Of a stretch of 57,093 nucleotides of DNA, positions 1 to 7,715 are shown piece after piece. Origin of the DNA: CAYJHC01 sp964369805 (GTDB taxonomy: Bacteria; Bacillota; Clostridia; Peptostreptococcales; Anaerovoracaceae); contig CAYJFM010000008.1 in the NCBI GenBank assembly GCA_964369805.1, forward strand, positions 1 to 57,093. Reading direction: 5' to 3'. Position numbers and translations under genes: made by a program. Each line of letters begins with the position of its first letter. Within the stretch, counting starts at the first letter, position 1. The notes beneath the pieces are model-generated. The model had not been told where the DNA came from. It saw only the letters and a program-made list of their open reading frames with translations, and ran no database searches.

Positions 1-4
1 GGGA

Positions 5-751
5 TTAAGATAATAACACAGCAGTAAAGAAAATGCAGGCTACACCAAGATAAACTACAAGTGATACAAACTCAATTTGTAGTAAAGGTGCAACATAGCC
101 TTCAAAACCCTCTGTGGTAATTCTTGCAAAGTTAAATATTGCTGATCCTAATACACAGACCATGAAAGATATCTGAAAGGGCGATATTTTACCTCTTACA
201 TTCCTCATCCAAACATTACTAATTGCCATTGAAATACTTGCTGCAAGCAAAATAATCGTTCCCACAATATTAAAACTTGTTTCTCCACTTACATTTGCAA
301 CAATCATATATATTAGTGCTGCAACTGAAATAGACATAAAAATATTTTGCACCATAGATGATTTTTCTTTTATTAGTATTCCAGAAAGTATAGTTGTTAA
401 AATTGGCACAATAGCAAACAGTATTGCACCCTCAATAGAAGTTGTAAACTTAAGTCCGATAGTTTGAAGGCCCATAAAGCCAACGTAGGTTATTGCAACA
501 ATTAGTAAATCTTTATTAACTGTTGTAAACTGTCCCCTTATTCTCTTACTAAATAAGACAACAAAAACAACTGCAATTGTAGCAAAATTATACCTCCAAG
601 TAAGCACAGTAAGGGAGCTAGCGTATAACAAAGCTATTTTTGTTAACACTACCGAAAACCCAATTAAGAACGCAAAAATGACGCAAGCTATTCTTCCTTT
701 ACTTATATCCGATACTACTTGCCTACTACATTTTTTCATAAGTAATTTCAT
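5..751 (-). CDS. EamA/DMT-family transporter, C-terminally short
   Basis: Hydrophobic protein with about eight predicted membrane segments in the reading order of EamA (drug/metabolite transporter) proteins, which usually have ten helices in about 290-300 residues. The ending (VYLGVACIFFTAVLLS then TAA at 5-7) stops in the middle of what is normally the ninth helix. One extra T near the stop would explain this, since the shifted frame reads L-S-N-P onward. It is therefore either truncated, frameshifted or misassembled at the window edge. The start is uncertain: ATG codons exist at 784, 751 and 739, all overlapping the end of the upstream transferase gene, which implies translational coupling. 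Substrate cannot be predicted. Confidence 0.7.
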   Translation of the reverse strand: MKLLMKKCSRQVVSDISKGRIACVIFAFLIGFSVVLTKIALLYASSLTVLTWRYNFATIAVVFVVLFSKRIRGQFTTVNKDLLIVAITYVGFMGLQTIGLKFTTSIEGAILFAIVPILTTILSGILIKEKSSMVQNIFMSISVAALIYMIVANVSGETSFNIVGTIILLAASISMAISNVWMRNVRGKISPFQISFMVCVLGSAIFNFARITTEGFEGYVAPLLQIEFVSLVVYLGVACIFFTAVLLS

Positions 752-1280
752 TATCCTCTTCAGTGCTAACCATGGTGCAAACATAACCCCTTTCAATGTA
801 AACCTCTTTAAAAGTCATGTTCCTAACTTGCGCCGGTAGATTATTATCTTCTACAGTATTAAGCCTTTTCATAATTCTAAGCAAAGGTACGCCAACTAGT
901 TTGGCATAAGCCTCTTTTCTTGTCCACACCCTATAAAAATCTTCTCTAGTGTTATTAATTTTTAAGTAATCAGCTTCCTCTGCAGTAAAATATCTCTCTG
1001 ATATTTTATCTTTATTAATCTCTCGCACTTCTTCAATATCAATTCCAACATCGCTTCTTGAAAAAACTATGACACAAATATCACCACTATGAGAAATAGA
1101 GAAATAGACTGGTAAATTTCTAAAATATGGTTTCCCTTCTTTAGTTCTTTCTATTATTATTTTCTGATCCCTCTTTGGTGTAATACCTGTTTCAAATAAA
1201 TAAGCTCTCGTAGCTTTTTGTAACATCTCAGTTGTTGTTACTTTTCTCTCTTTAATTTTATTAAATACATAAATAGTCAT
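726..1280 (-). CDS. 4'-phosphopantetheinyl transferase (Sfp type)
   Basis: A 184-residue protein with the three landmarks of the Sfp/AcpS superfamily: FSISHSGD at about 60-67, VGIDIEEV at 78-85 (the Asp and Glu that bind Mg2+ and CoA) and WTRKEAYAKL at 119-128 (catalytic Glu and Lys). The family transfers phosphopantetheine from CoA to a serine of carrier proteins. The single-domain length is slightly shorter than Sfp (about 220). No carrier protein or synthetase is nearby, so the substrate is unknown. It is followed immediately by, and overlaps, the EamA transporter gene. Confidence 0.85.
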   Translation of the reverse strand: MTIYVFNKIKERKVTTTEMLQKATRAYLFETGITPKRDQKIIIERTKEGKPYFRNLPVYFSISHSGDICVIVFSRSDVGIDIEEVREINKDKISERYFTAEEADYLKINNTREDFYRVWTRKEAYAKLVGVPLLRIMKRLNTVEDNNLPAQVRNMTFKEVYIERGYVCTMVSTEEDNEITYEKM

Positions 1281-1306
1281 AAATAAAGTATATCATAAAT
1301 TATTGT

Positions 1307-1843
1307 CTATTTCTTTAACTTTTCATATTCAGACAAAAAAGTGCTTTTTATTCCCAAAACTCCCATATCAAAAACTTCCGTTGAAATTCTAACTTTTTTG
1401 AAGAGTGCTTTTGCCTCTCCTATAGATTGGTTTTCCATTTCTCTTAAAATCATAAGGCACCTTGTCTTCATCACCATCTCAGTTTCTAATTGGGTAGCAA
1501 AATTATTAAAAACAACCGCAATTTTTTCTTCTTTTTTTGAGTAATATACTGTTTTAGTTGAAAATTTCACCCTTGAAAAATCTAGTAAACTGCTATCTAT
1601 TTTTTCCAAAGCCATTGCAACTTTTCCGCCCAGTTTCTTTGCTTCATCACTACTTTCTATCATTAGCTCCTCTAGTGGAACAAATCCATCTAAGAAAGGC
1701 CTTAATATGTATTCTTCTTTAAGCTCTGAAATAGACACTGGTGCAAACTCACTACTTTTTCCCTTAAGCAGAATATCAATATCCAACTTATTAAGCTCTT
1801 CCTTACTTATTATTATTTTATCTACTTTTCTATTTTTATCCAT
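1307..1843 (-). CDS. Hypothetical protein, last gene of the tad cluster
   Basis: A soluble 178-residue protein with no signal peptide or membrane segment and no motif I recognise. It has a charged N-terminus, a central stretch of beta character (TKTVYYSKKEEKIAVVF) and an amphipathic helical region rich in Met and Glu. It starts 12 bases after the stop of the tadE-like gene and shares its strand, so it is probably cotranscribed with the pilus genes. A role in pilus assembly is inference from position only. Confidence 0.6.
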   Translation of the reverse strand: MDKNRKVDKIIISKEELNKLDIDILLKGKSSEFAPVSISELKEEYILRPFLDGFVPLEELMIESSDEAKKLGGKVAMALEKIDSSLLDFSRVKFSTKTVYYSKKEEKIAVVFNNFATQLETEMVMKTRCLMILREMENQSIGEAKALFKKVRISTEVFDMGVLGIKSTFLSEYEKLKK

Positions 1844-1855
1844 CTTTCGTCAACT

Positions 1856-2605
1856 TTATCCCCCACACTTTAAACAAGGTGTATAACCACGCTGCTTCGC
1901 TTGGTTCTCATCTATTGAAATTGTGTACTTGTCTACAGATTTACAATTGCCCGTATGATAACTTTCCCCATAATTAGGAAAATAGAACACTAGACTTCCA
2001 ACATCTTTATTACTCACTTCACAGTTTTCGCATTCATTATATTTTCTTTTTAAGTCCTTTGTAAGTATCCCACGCATAAAGTTACTTTTTACATGAGTAC
2101 AGCTTTCTTTATGATATTTTTTCCCTGAATCAGGAAATACCCATACTTCTTTACTATTACCTTCCATCTCATCAAAAGAACTAGGGCTCCATTTACTACT
2201 TTTACCTGTGAATGCTCTAAATAGATATGAATCACTATTTGAAGAATCTGTAATAAAATTCAAAGGCAGATTAGTGTCTATGGAATACTTAACATCAAAG
2301 GATATCAATTCTGAAACTCCATTTTTTCTATACAAATATCCCATATTGCTAACCTTTACCCTATGAGCCTTGCTGTTTTCCTCTTCTATCCTTTCCTCTA
2401 AGGCCCCTGAGAATCCAATGGATGTTTTTATATCATAAGACTTCAATGAAAGCTCCTTAGCTTCATCTGACGCTATATAAGCAATATCTTCAGTCACGTA
2501 TACGCTGTATATAACATATGCTAAGGTTAAAACTCCTACAATCACAAGTGGCAGAATGATTGCTGCCTCAATAGTATATGTTCCTTTTTTAGTATTTATC
2601 TTCAT
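1856..2605 (-). CDS. TadE-like pseudopilin with two C-terminal YH-Cys/CxxC modules
   Basis: The N-terminus (KKGTYTIEAAIILPLVIVG) is a TadE-type class III prepilin signal: Gly, then a hydrophobic helix with Glu at the fifth position. The central part is extracytoplasmic. The C-terminus carries two similar modules of about 40 residues, each reading (K/S)YH, then Cys about 5 residues later, and ending in a Cys-x-x-Cys pair (CENC and CLKC), like small zinc-binding modules of the Ada or nuclease type. The chosen ATG (2605) has AAAGAG seven bases upstream. An ATG at 2623 would overlap the preceding gene more. The module function is unknown. Confidence 0.75.
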   Translation of the reverse strand: MKINTKKGTYTIEAAIILPLVIVGVLTLAYVIYSVYVTEDIAYIASDEAKELSLKSYDIKTSIGFSGALEERIEEENSKAHRVKVSNMGYLYRKNGVSELISFDVKYSIDTNLPLNFITDSSNSDSYLFRAFTGKSSKWSPSSFDEMEGNSKEVWVFPDSGKKYHKESCTHVKSNFMRGILTKDLKRKYNECENCEVSNKDVGSLVFYFPNYGESYHTGNCKSVDKYTISIDENQAKQRGYTPCLKCGG

Positions 2606-3902
2606 AAACATACTCTTTACCATTGACCGTTTCTGTTACATAGAATCCTGTATTATGCTCCATTATTAAAAAGTTCGAATCATATAACCCTTGCATATTT
2701 ATTTGTATCAAATCTAAAGCCCGCGCAACTTTAACGTTTTCATCCATAAACCCTAAGAAAAACATCAGGTACCCTTCATAGCTTAATCCGGTTTTAGCCT
2801 TAGTATCTATATAGCCTTGAGGTTTGTTTTTCAAAATAATATCAAAGTCTATTGCCCATGTTTCATTTGTTTTTACAAAGGGAACTAGTTTTCCATGTTC
2901 TAAAAGCTTTATATCGTTATTCGCTTCCGCAAGAGCCCAGGCTTCCAGCAAAACTAAAGCTGTTGCAGGGGCTGCTGGTCCTGTTGCCTTTGCAGCTGTA
3001 CTTATTAAGTTCATTTTTTTTGCATCGGTAACGATATGCCCCAGATTCACAAGATTCCTTAGTACTCTAATCTCATTTTTCAGTTCTTTATAATTCTTTG
3101 AATCTGAGTTTTCTCCACCAAGAATATATTCTACTTCTCCTTTAAAAAAAGTTTCGTGCTCTGGAACATTTACATAACTGCCAAACGAGTTAAGAATGTA
3201 CTGATTAATCAAAAAATCGCCTGTTACACTATCAAAATATCCCTCTTCAAGCTTTGTTATTCCAGATATTTTGCCAAGAATTGAATCTGATCCTCCATAC
3301 CCTTTTGAAGGTAAAGTATTCAATATACCTTTACTACTTAGTTTCCTCTCTTTTCTTCCATCACCGCTTAACTGCATCAAACCACTCTCAGCACCTTCCA
3401 AGTTGACTCCGTCTATTTCAGTTTTTCCATTTTTACTTTTGAAAATTTTCCTTGCGAGTGCAAATTGCCCATGCTCAATCATTTGCTCTTTAGCAACATT
3501 TATATCACCTAAGCTATGGCTTGAGACATCAACCTTTACATTTTCTAACTTAATATTCTCTCTTTCACTAAAACTATAATTGCTATAGTATGCAATTTTG
3601 CTCTCTACATCTGAATTAGTTCCATTGAAGGCAAAGAGACCATAATGATTTTTTAGCTCTATACTATACTCACTTAATACAGAATTATGTGCTAAAGTTA
3701 AAACACTATTCGCATATCCAATAGTTGCTACTCGCTGGCTAGAAGAAATAAAGGCTAGAACTACGGCAAGTATTGCTGCAAGAATTATTCCTAAAAACAC
3801 TACAGAACTACCTCTTTTCATCCTATTGTTTAAAAAAGTAAAATTCTTTTTTTCACTAGTTACCTTTAATGAAGTCGCTAATTCTAATATATTCTTTTTC
3901 AT
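2589..3902 (-). CDS. DUF5702-type Tad cluster membrane-anchored protein
   Basis: A 437-residue protein with one N-terminal membrane helix (about residues 33-52) right after a Lys/Arg-rich MKRGSS segment, then a large extracytoplasmic region. The layout matches the DUF5702 proteins common in clostridial tad loci, thought to be TadG-like minor pilus components. Start chosen at ATG 3902 because GGGAG lies eight bases upstream; an upstream GTG at 3911 is less likely. It overlaps tadE (start) and the tadE-like gene (end), indicating coupled translation. Confidence 0.7.
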   Translation of the reverse strand: MKKNILELATSLKVTSEKKNFTFLNNRMKRGSSVVFLGIILAAILAVVLAFISSSQRVATIGYANSVLTLAHNSVLSEYSIELKNHYGLFAFNGTNSDVESKIAYYSNYSFSERENIKLENVKVDVSSHSLGDINVAKEQMIEHGQFALARKIFKSKNGKTEIDGVNLEGAESGLMQLSGDGRKERKLSSKGILNTLPSKGYGGSDSILGKISGITKLEEGYFDSVTGDFLINQYILNSFGSYVNVPEHETFFKGEVEYILGGENSDSKNYKELKNEIRVLRNLVNLGHIVTDAKKMNLISTAAKATGPAAPATALVLLEAWALAEANNDIKLLEHGKLVPFVKTNETWAIDFDIILKNKPQGYIDTKAKTGLSYEGYLMFFLGFMDENVKVARALDLIQINMQGLYDSNFLIMEHNTGFYVTETVNGKEYVYEDKY

Positions 3903-4233
3903 TGGCTGCACTCCCTATATTTTCTATAGTATTATCCAATTCCCCTCCAATAAGCCCAAAATCTTTTGACAATACATAATTTTCTCCATATACTTTATAA
4001 AATATTAGTTGTTTATCAGTTTCTAAATTTACACCATCAGGTATTTTTCCAAAATAAGCATTTGTTTCTGTTTCAAGCCCAAGTTCTTGTATAATTGAAA
4101 TATGTGTTGCTACATTAGCCTCCACATTCTTATACATAAAGACTATTATTCCTACAACTGTAACTATTGATAGTATTAAAATAGGAAAAACAATGGTAGC
4201 TTCCACAGTATACGACCCCTTTTTGTTTCTCAT
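3856..4233 (-). CDS. TadE-family minor pseudopilin
   Basis: A 125-residue protein beginning MRNKKGSYTVEATIVFPILI: short basic leader, Gly, then Glu at position +5 of a hydrophobic helix, which is the TadE/TadF class III signal processed by a TadV/FppA prepilin peptidase. No such peptidase gene is in the window. The start ATG shares one base with the stop of the Flp-like gene before it (TAATG). Function as a minor pilin or assembly factor is family knowledge. Confidence 0.8.
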   Translation of the reverse strand: MRNKKGSYTVEATIVFPILILSIVTVVGIIVFMYKNVEANVATHISIIQELGLETETNAYFGKIPDGVNLETDKQLIFYKVYGENYVLSKDFGLIGGELDNTIENIGSAANEKEYIRISDFIKGN

Positions 4234-4484
4234 TAAAATCCATCCTTTAGGTCCGAGAAAACATCCTGTACAAAAGACATTATCTCACTTCTAAATATTA
4301 AGCCTACAACAATTGCAATTGCAATAAGAATTCCAACTTGAACCAGTTCCATCCCTTTTTTATTTCCAACTATTATTGGCTCTTCTTGCAGAAAATCATC
4401 TTTTTCTAAATATTTTACCTCTCTTATTTTTCTAGATTTTAATCTCTTTATCATTTGTAGTCCCTTTATTTTCTTTGTATCCAT
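4233..4484 (-). CDS. Flp-like type IVb pilin
   Basis: An 83-residue protein with a long charged leader (about 43 residues) followed by GMELVQVGILIAIAIVVGLI, a Gly-hydrophobic helix with an early Glu, and a short tail ending DLKDGF. This is the pattern of Flp1-like pilins in Firmicute tad loci and suggests it is the major pilin. The leader is longer than that of proteobacterial Flp (about 15-20). AAAGGAT seven bases upstream supports the start. It lies between tadC and tadE, the usual order. Confidence 0.75.
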   Translation of the reverse strand: MDTKKIKGLQMIKRLKSRKIREVKYLEKDDFLQEEPIIVGNKKGMELVQVGILIAIAIVVGLIFRSEIMSFVQDVFSDLKDGF

Positions 4485-4508
4485 TTTAAATCCTTTCTCT
4501 TTTATTCA

Positions 4509-5591
4509 TTACATTGTCATAAAAGTAGGCGTAATTGTTAATAACATCATTACTAACAACAAAAGCACTAATGGAAATGACATTTTTGTTTCTGCCTTCT
4601 TCCCTCTTTCCTCAGCTTCTTTTTTTCTCATTAGCCATAACATATCACTTTCATTTCTTAGCTTTTCCTTTAAATTTCCACCTGTTTTGCTTTCTTCACG
4701 AATTATAGAAGTAACCCTAATAAATTCTCTTATTTCTGTATTTTTAGCAAATTCTTCTAACTGTTTAATAGCTGGCCTATTGATTTCTTCCTCATAAACT
4801 CTAATATAAACTAATTGATCGTAAAAGTATGAAGTCCCTTCACCCCTATTTTTTTCATAATCGCTACTAATTTTTTGCAAAGCATCATTAAATATCATTC
4901 CCCCACTTAATAGCAATAGTAGCTTATTGATAAAGCCAGGAAGCTCTTTTATGACTGATTCCTTACTAGACTTCTCCATTTTTTCTAATCCTACGTAACG
5001 AATTTTATACACTAATATTAGTCCAATAATAATTGCTATCATTATAAATGGCCTGTTATCACTTTCTTTTATTTGCCAATTAACTAATATGTCATCCTCT
5101 ATTAATTGTGGCAGTATAATTTCCCCCTTTCTTTTTTCTTCCTCTGCTTTAGTTACAGCTTGACTTATCTTCCTCTCCACTATTATTTCTGGGGCTTCTG
5201 CTTCAATAATTTCCTCCTCCTTTTCAACAGTTCCATCCTTTGAAATTCCAACATTTTCACTTCCTTCTATGTGCTCCACCTTACCATTAACCATAAACTC
5301 TGCCTTATAATCAATATCAAAAAAACTTGTTCCAACCCCCTCTTCATTGATATAAAACTTATTCCCATTTTTAGTTTCTGACTCTAATAGTTGTTCTCCT
5401 TCAAAAACAAATGCAACTATACCTGTAGTAATAATTAGAATAATAAGCATTGCATTTTTAAAGTTTTTATTTCTAATTAACTTTGCTTCTTTACTCCAAT
5501 CATCGTACCCATACAGTTTAGCCAACCTTTTTTTTATAACCTCTTCATTGCCAAGAGAAAGGTCTTTAATTATTTCAAAGCCTCTTTTCAT
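4509..5591 (-). CDS. tadC: TadC, inner-membrane platform protein (T2SSF)
   Basis: A 360-residue protein with a T2SSF-type C-terminal domain (KELPGFINKLLLLLSGGMI, then GGNLKEKLRN and a final hydrophobic helix). A first helix at about 48-64 and a second at about 182-197 flank roughly 115 residues of charged, Glu-rich, presumably extracytoplasmic sequence. Classical TadC lacks such an insertion, although I recall that clostridial homologues often have one. It acts with TadB as platform for the TadA ATPase. It is cotranscribed, 15 bases after tadB. Confidence 0.8.
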   Translation of the reverse strand: MKRGFEIIKDLSLGNEEVIKKRLAKLYGYDDWSKEAKLIRNKNFKNAMLIILIITTGIVAFVFEGEQLLESETKNGNKFYINEEGVGTSFFDIDYKAEFMVNGKVEHIEGSENVGISKDGTVEKEEEIIEAEAPEIIVERKISQAVTKAEEEKRKGEIILPQLIEDDILVNWQIKESDNRPFIMIAIIIGLILVYKIRYVGLEKMEKSSKESVIKELPGFINKLLLLLSGGMIFNDALQKISSDYEKNRGEGTSYFYDQLVYIRVYEEEINRPAIKQLEEFAKNTEIREFIRVTSIIREESKTGGNLKEKLRNESDMLWLMRKKEAEERGKKAETKMSFPLVLLLLVMMLLTITPTFMTM

Positions 5592-5606
5592 ACTTTAGTC
5601 CTCCAG

Positions 5607-6362
5607 CTAAATATCTATTCTCGTAAGCTTTTCCATCAATAGAAATGCTCCCACTATGCTTCCCATAGAAATGGTCATAATTACTCTTCCTGCCAATGTT
5701 GTGTATAAGATTTCTAAATATGTTGGCGAAAAAATATTTAATAGTAGTACAGTAAGAATAGGCATAAAGGTTATAATCTGCCCTTCGAATTTCTTCTGCG
5801 ACATAGTGGCTCTTATTTCCCTTTCTATAACCACTTTTTCTGTAATAATCTGACTACTTTTAGAAATCACCTTATTAATATTCCCACCTATCTTTTTACA
5901 AAATATATACACTTCAACAAAATTCCTTACATCTTCAATAGGCACCCTTTCAGAAAAATTAATAAGAGCAACTTCTTCTCTTTGGTTCCCATTTATTATT
6001 TCCAATCTCATCTTCCGTACTTCTTCCACCAAAATTCCTTTTTCTCTATATATCGACTCTAGAACTTTTTCGCTATCCTCCAAAGCTGTAACTAAATTTG
6101 AACCCATCTCAAAAGATGATGCTATTGAATATAGAAAATCATTAAATTCTCTAAGAATTAAAGCCTTTTTCTTCTCCACTGTGTGACGTTCATATCTTTT
6201 AAGCCCCCCTAAACATATAAATCCAAACACAGCAGAGATCAAAAAGCTCTTATAAAATAACAAAGAAAGTAAAAATATGCTTACATAGGAAATCACTACG
6301 TATTTATGTTTTTCAGTTTTAGTAGGAAAAATTATTAATTCCCTATTAGTTTTACTCTTCAT
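5607..6362 (-). CDS. tadB: TadB, inner-membrane platform protein (T2SSF)
   Basis: A 251-residue T2SSF-domain protein with two N-terminal helices (about 23-55), a cytoplasmic domain carrying the family pattern FLYSIASSFEMGSNLVTALE, and two C-terminal helices. It is the partner of TadC in the pilus assembly platform. The ATG at 6362 overlaps the last codons of tadA (stop at 6352), so translation is coupled. An upstream start at 6374 would add four residues. Confidence 0.85.
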   Translation of the reverse strand: MKSKTNRELIIFPTKTEKHKYVVISYVSIFLLSLLFYKSFLISAVFGFICLGGLKRYERHTVEKKKALILREFNDFLYSIASSFEMGSNLVTALEDSEKVLESIYREKGILVEEVRKMRLEIINGNQREEVALINFSERVPIEDVRNFVEVYIFCKKIGGNINKVISKSSQIITEKVVIEREIRATMSQKKFEGQIITFMPILTVLLLNIFSPTYLEILYTTLAGRVIMTISMGSIVGAFLLMEKLTRIDI

Positions 6363-7599
6363 CACAATCACCATTAAGCATAATCTTGTCTTTGTTTATA
6401 AGCCTGTTTTGAGTTCTTAATAATCCCTCACTTGAACAATATTTAAAAAGGCTATTAATCTTAATATCACCTCCCTCATATTGCAACACTTCTGCAATTT
6501 CAAGCACCTTTCTTCCTTTCCCTTTTATTCTTCCTAAATGAATAATAATATCAATTCCTTCTGCAATCTGCCCCCTTAAAGCTTCTATTGGAAAATCCAC
6601 TCCTTGCAGCATCATAGTTTCAAGCCTCTTTAACATCCCCTTTATACTATTGCCATGCCCTGTGGAAATGCTCCCGTCGTGCCCAGTGTTCATGGCTTGA
6701 AGCATATCTATAACTTCTTTTCCCCTGACTTCTCCAACGATGATTCTATCTGGTCTCATTCTTAAGCTAGATTTTATCAGTTGATCCATTTCAATACTTC
6801 CCTTCCCTTGAGAGTTAGCTTTTTTACATTCCATTCTAACTAGATTATCAATTTTTCTAATCCTCAGTTCTGCTGAATCTTCTATCACAATTACTCTTTC
6901 ATCCGAAGGAACAAAATCAGTTAGCACATTCAAAAAGGTTGTTTTCCCTGAAGAAGTACCTCCACTAATAAAAATGTTGTACTTACACTTAACTAATTTC
7001 ACTAGAAAATCACTCGCTTCCTTTGATATGGTATCAATATCAATTAGTCTATCCATATCTATAGCTTTTTGTGGGAATTTTCTTATTGTTAAAATAGGGC
7101 CTCCTATTGCAATATTTTTGTAAACCGCATTTACCCTAGATCCATCTTCTAACCTTGCATCAACGATTGGATTTAATGTATTTATTTCACGATTTACTTT
7201 CCCTGCTATCCGCGAAATCACCTCTTCTAATTCCTCTCTGCTATCAAATTGCAGTTTAGTTTTTTGAATTTTCCCATCTCTCTCAATAAAAATATTATCC
7301 TTACCATTCACCATTATTTCTGAGATACTCTTATCATCAGCAAACTCTTGTAAAATATCCAAAGGTTTTCTTAATGCTACAAAAAGCCTTTCTTCAATTT
7401 CAATTAACTTATTAAAGTCTAAATCTTTCAGTTCTTTTTTATTTAAAATATATTCATCAATTAGTTCAAGAGCTCTTTCGTCATTTACCTCTTCACCTTT
7501 AAAATTGATGTTTTTTCTAGCATCATCCACTATTTTAGTAATGGGGAAATCTTTATCCTTGATTTTGCTTTTTTTATCATTTTTTCCATTTATTTCCAT
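6352..7599 (-). CDS. tadA: TadA/CpaF pilus assembly ATPase
   Basis: A 415-residue type II/IV secretion ATPase. Visible motifs: Walker A GGTSSGKT at 213-220, Asp box VIEDSAEL at 238-245, Walker B RIIVGEVRG at 285-293 and the His box GHDGSISTGH at 306-315. All catalytic motifs are intact, so the pilus motor is probably functional. It is the first gene of the tad operon. GAAAGGAGG sits nine bases before ATG 7599. Immediately upstream is a partial copy of its own first codons (7621-7656). Typical operon members tadV and tadZ are missing from the cluster. Confidence 0.93.
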   Translation of the reverse strand: MEINGKNDKKSKIKDKDFPITKIVDDARKNINFKGEEVNDERALELIDEYILNKKELKDLDFNKLIEIEERLFVALRKPLDILQEFADDKSISEIMVNGKDNIFIERDGKIQKTKLQFDSREELEEVISRIAGKVNREINTLNPIVDARLEDGSRVNAVYKNIAIGGPILTIRKFPQKAIDMDRLIDIDTISKEASDFLVKLVKCKYNIFISGGTSSGKTTFLNVLTDFVPSDERVIVIEDSAELRIRKIDNLVRMECKKANSQGKGSIEMDQLIKSSLRMRPDRIIVGEVRGKEVIDMLQAMNTGHDGSISTGHGNSIKGMLKRLETMMLQGVDFPIEALRGQIAEGIDIIIHLGRIKGKGRKVLEIAEVLQYEGGDIKINSLFKYCSSEGLLRTQNRLINKDKIMLNGDCDEE

Positions 7600-7620
7600 A
7601 TAAACACTATACCTCCTTTC

Positions 7621-7656
7621 TCATTTTTTGTCAATATTTTTTCCATTTATTTCCAT
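7621..7656 (-). other. Mini-ORF duplicating the tadA N-terminus
   Basis: An 11-codon reading frame, MEINGKNIDKK then TGA, lies in front of tadA, whose own N-terminus is MEINGKNDKKSK. The two ATG codons are 57 bases (19 codons) apart, and about 22 bases around them are identical. It lacks a convincing ribosome binding site of its own. It is probably a relic of a short tandem duplication, or possibly a leader peptide. Confidence 0.6.
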
Positions 7657-7659
7657 ATT

Positions 7660-7700
7660 AATAAAAAAAAAGCAACACCAATAATATGGCATTGCTTTGC
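7660..7700 (-). terminator. Rho-independent terminator of the EAL-protein gene
   Basis: On the minus strand AGCAATGCCA, loop TATTAT and TGGTGTTGCT form a 10-bp stem (two G-U pairs) followed by nine T. It follows the stop at 7716 and separates this gene from the tad operon. Confidence 0.85.
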
Positions 7701-7715
7701 TTTCTTATTAACTTA

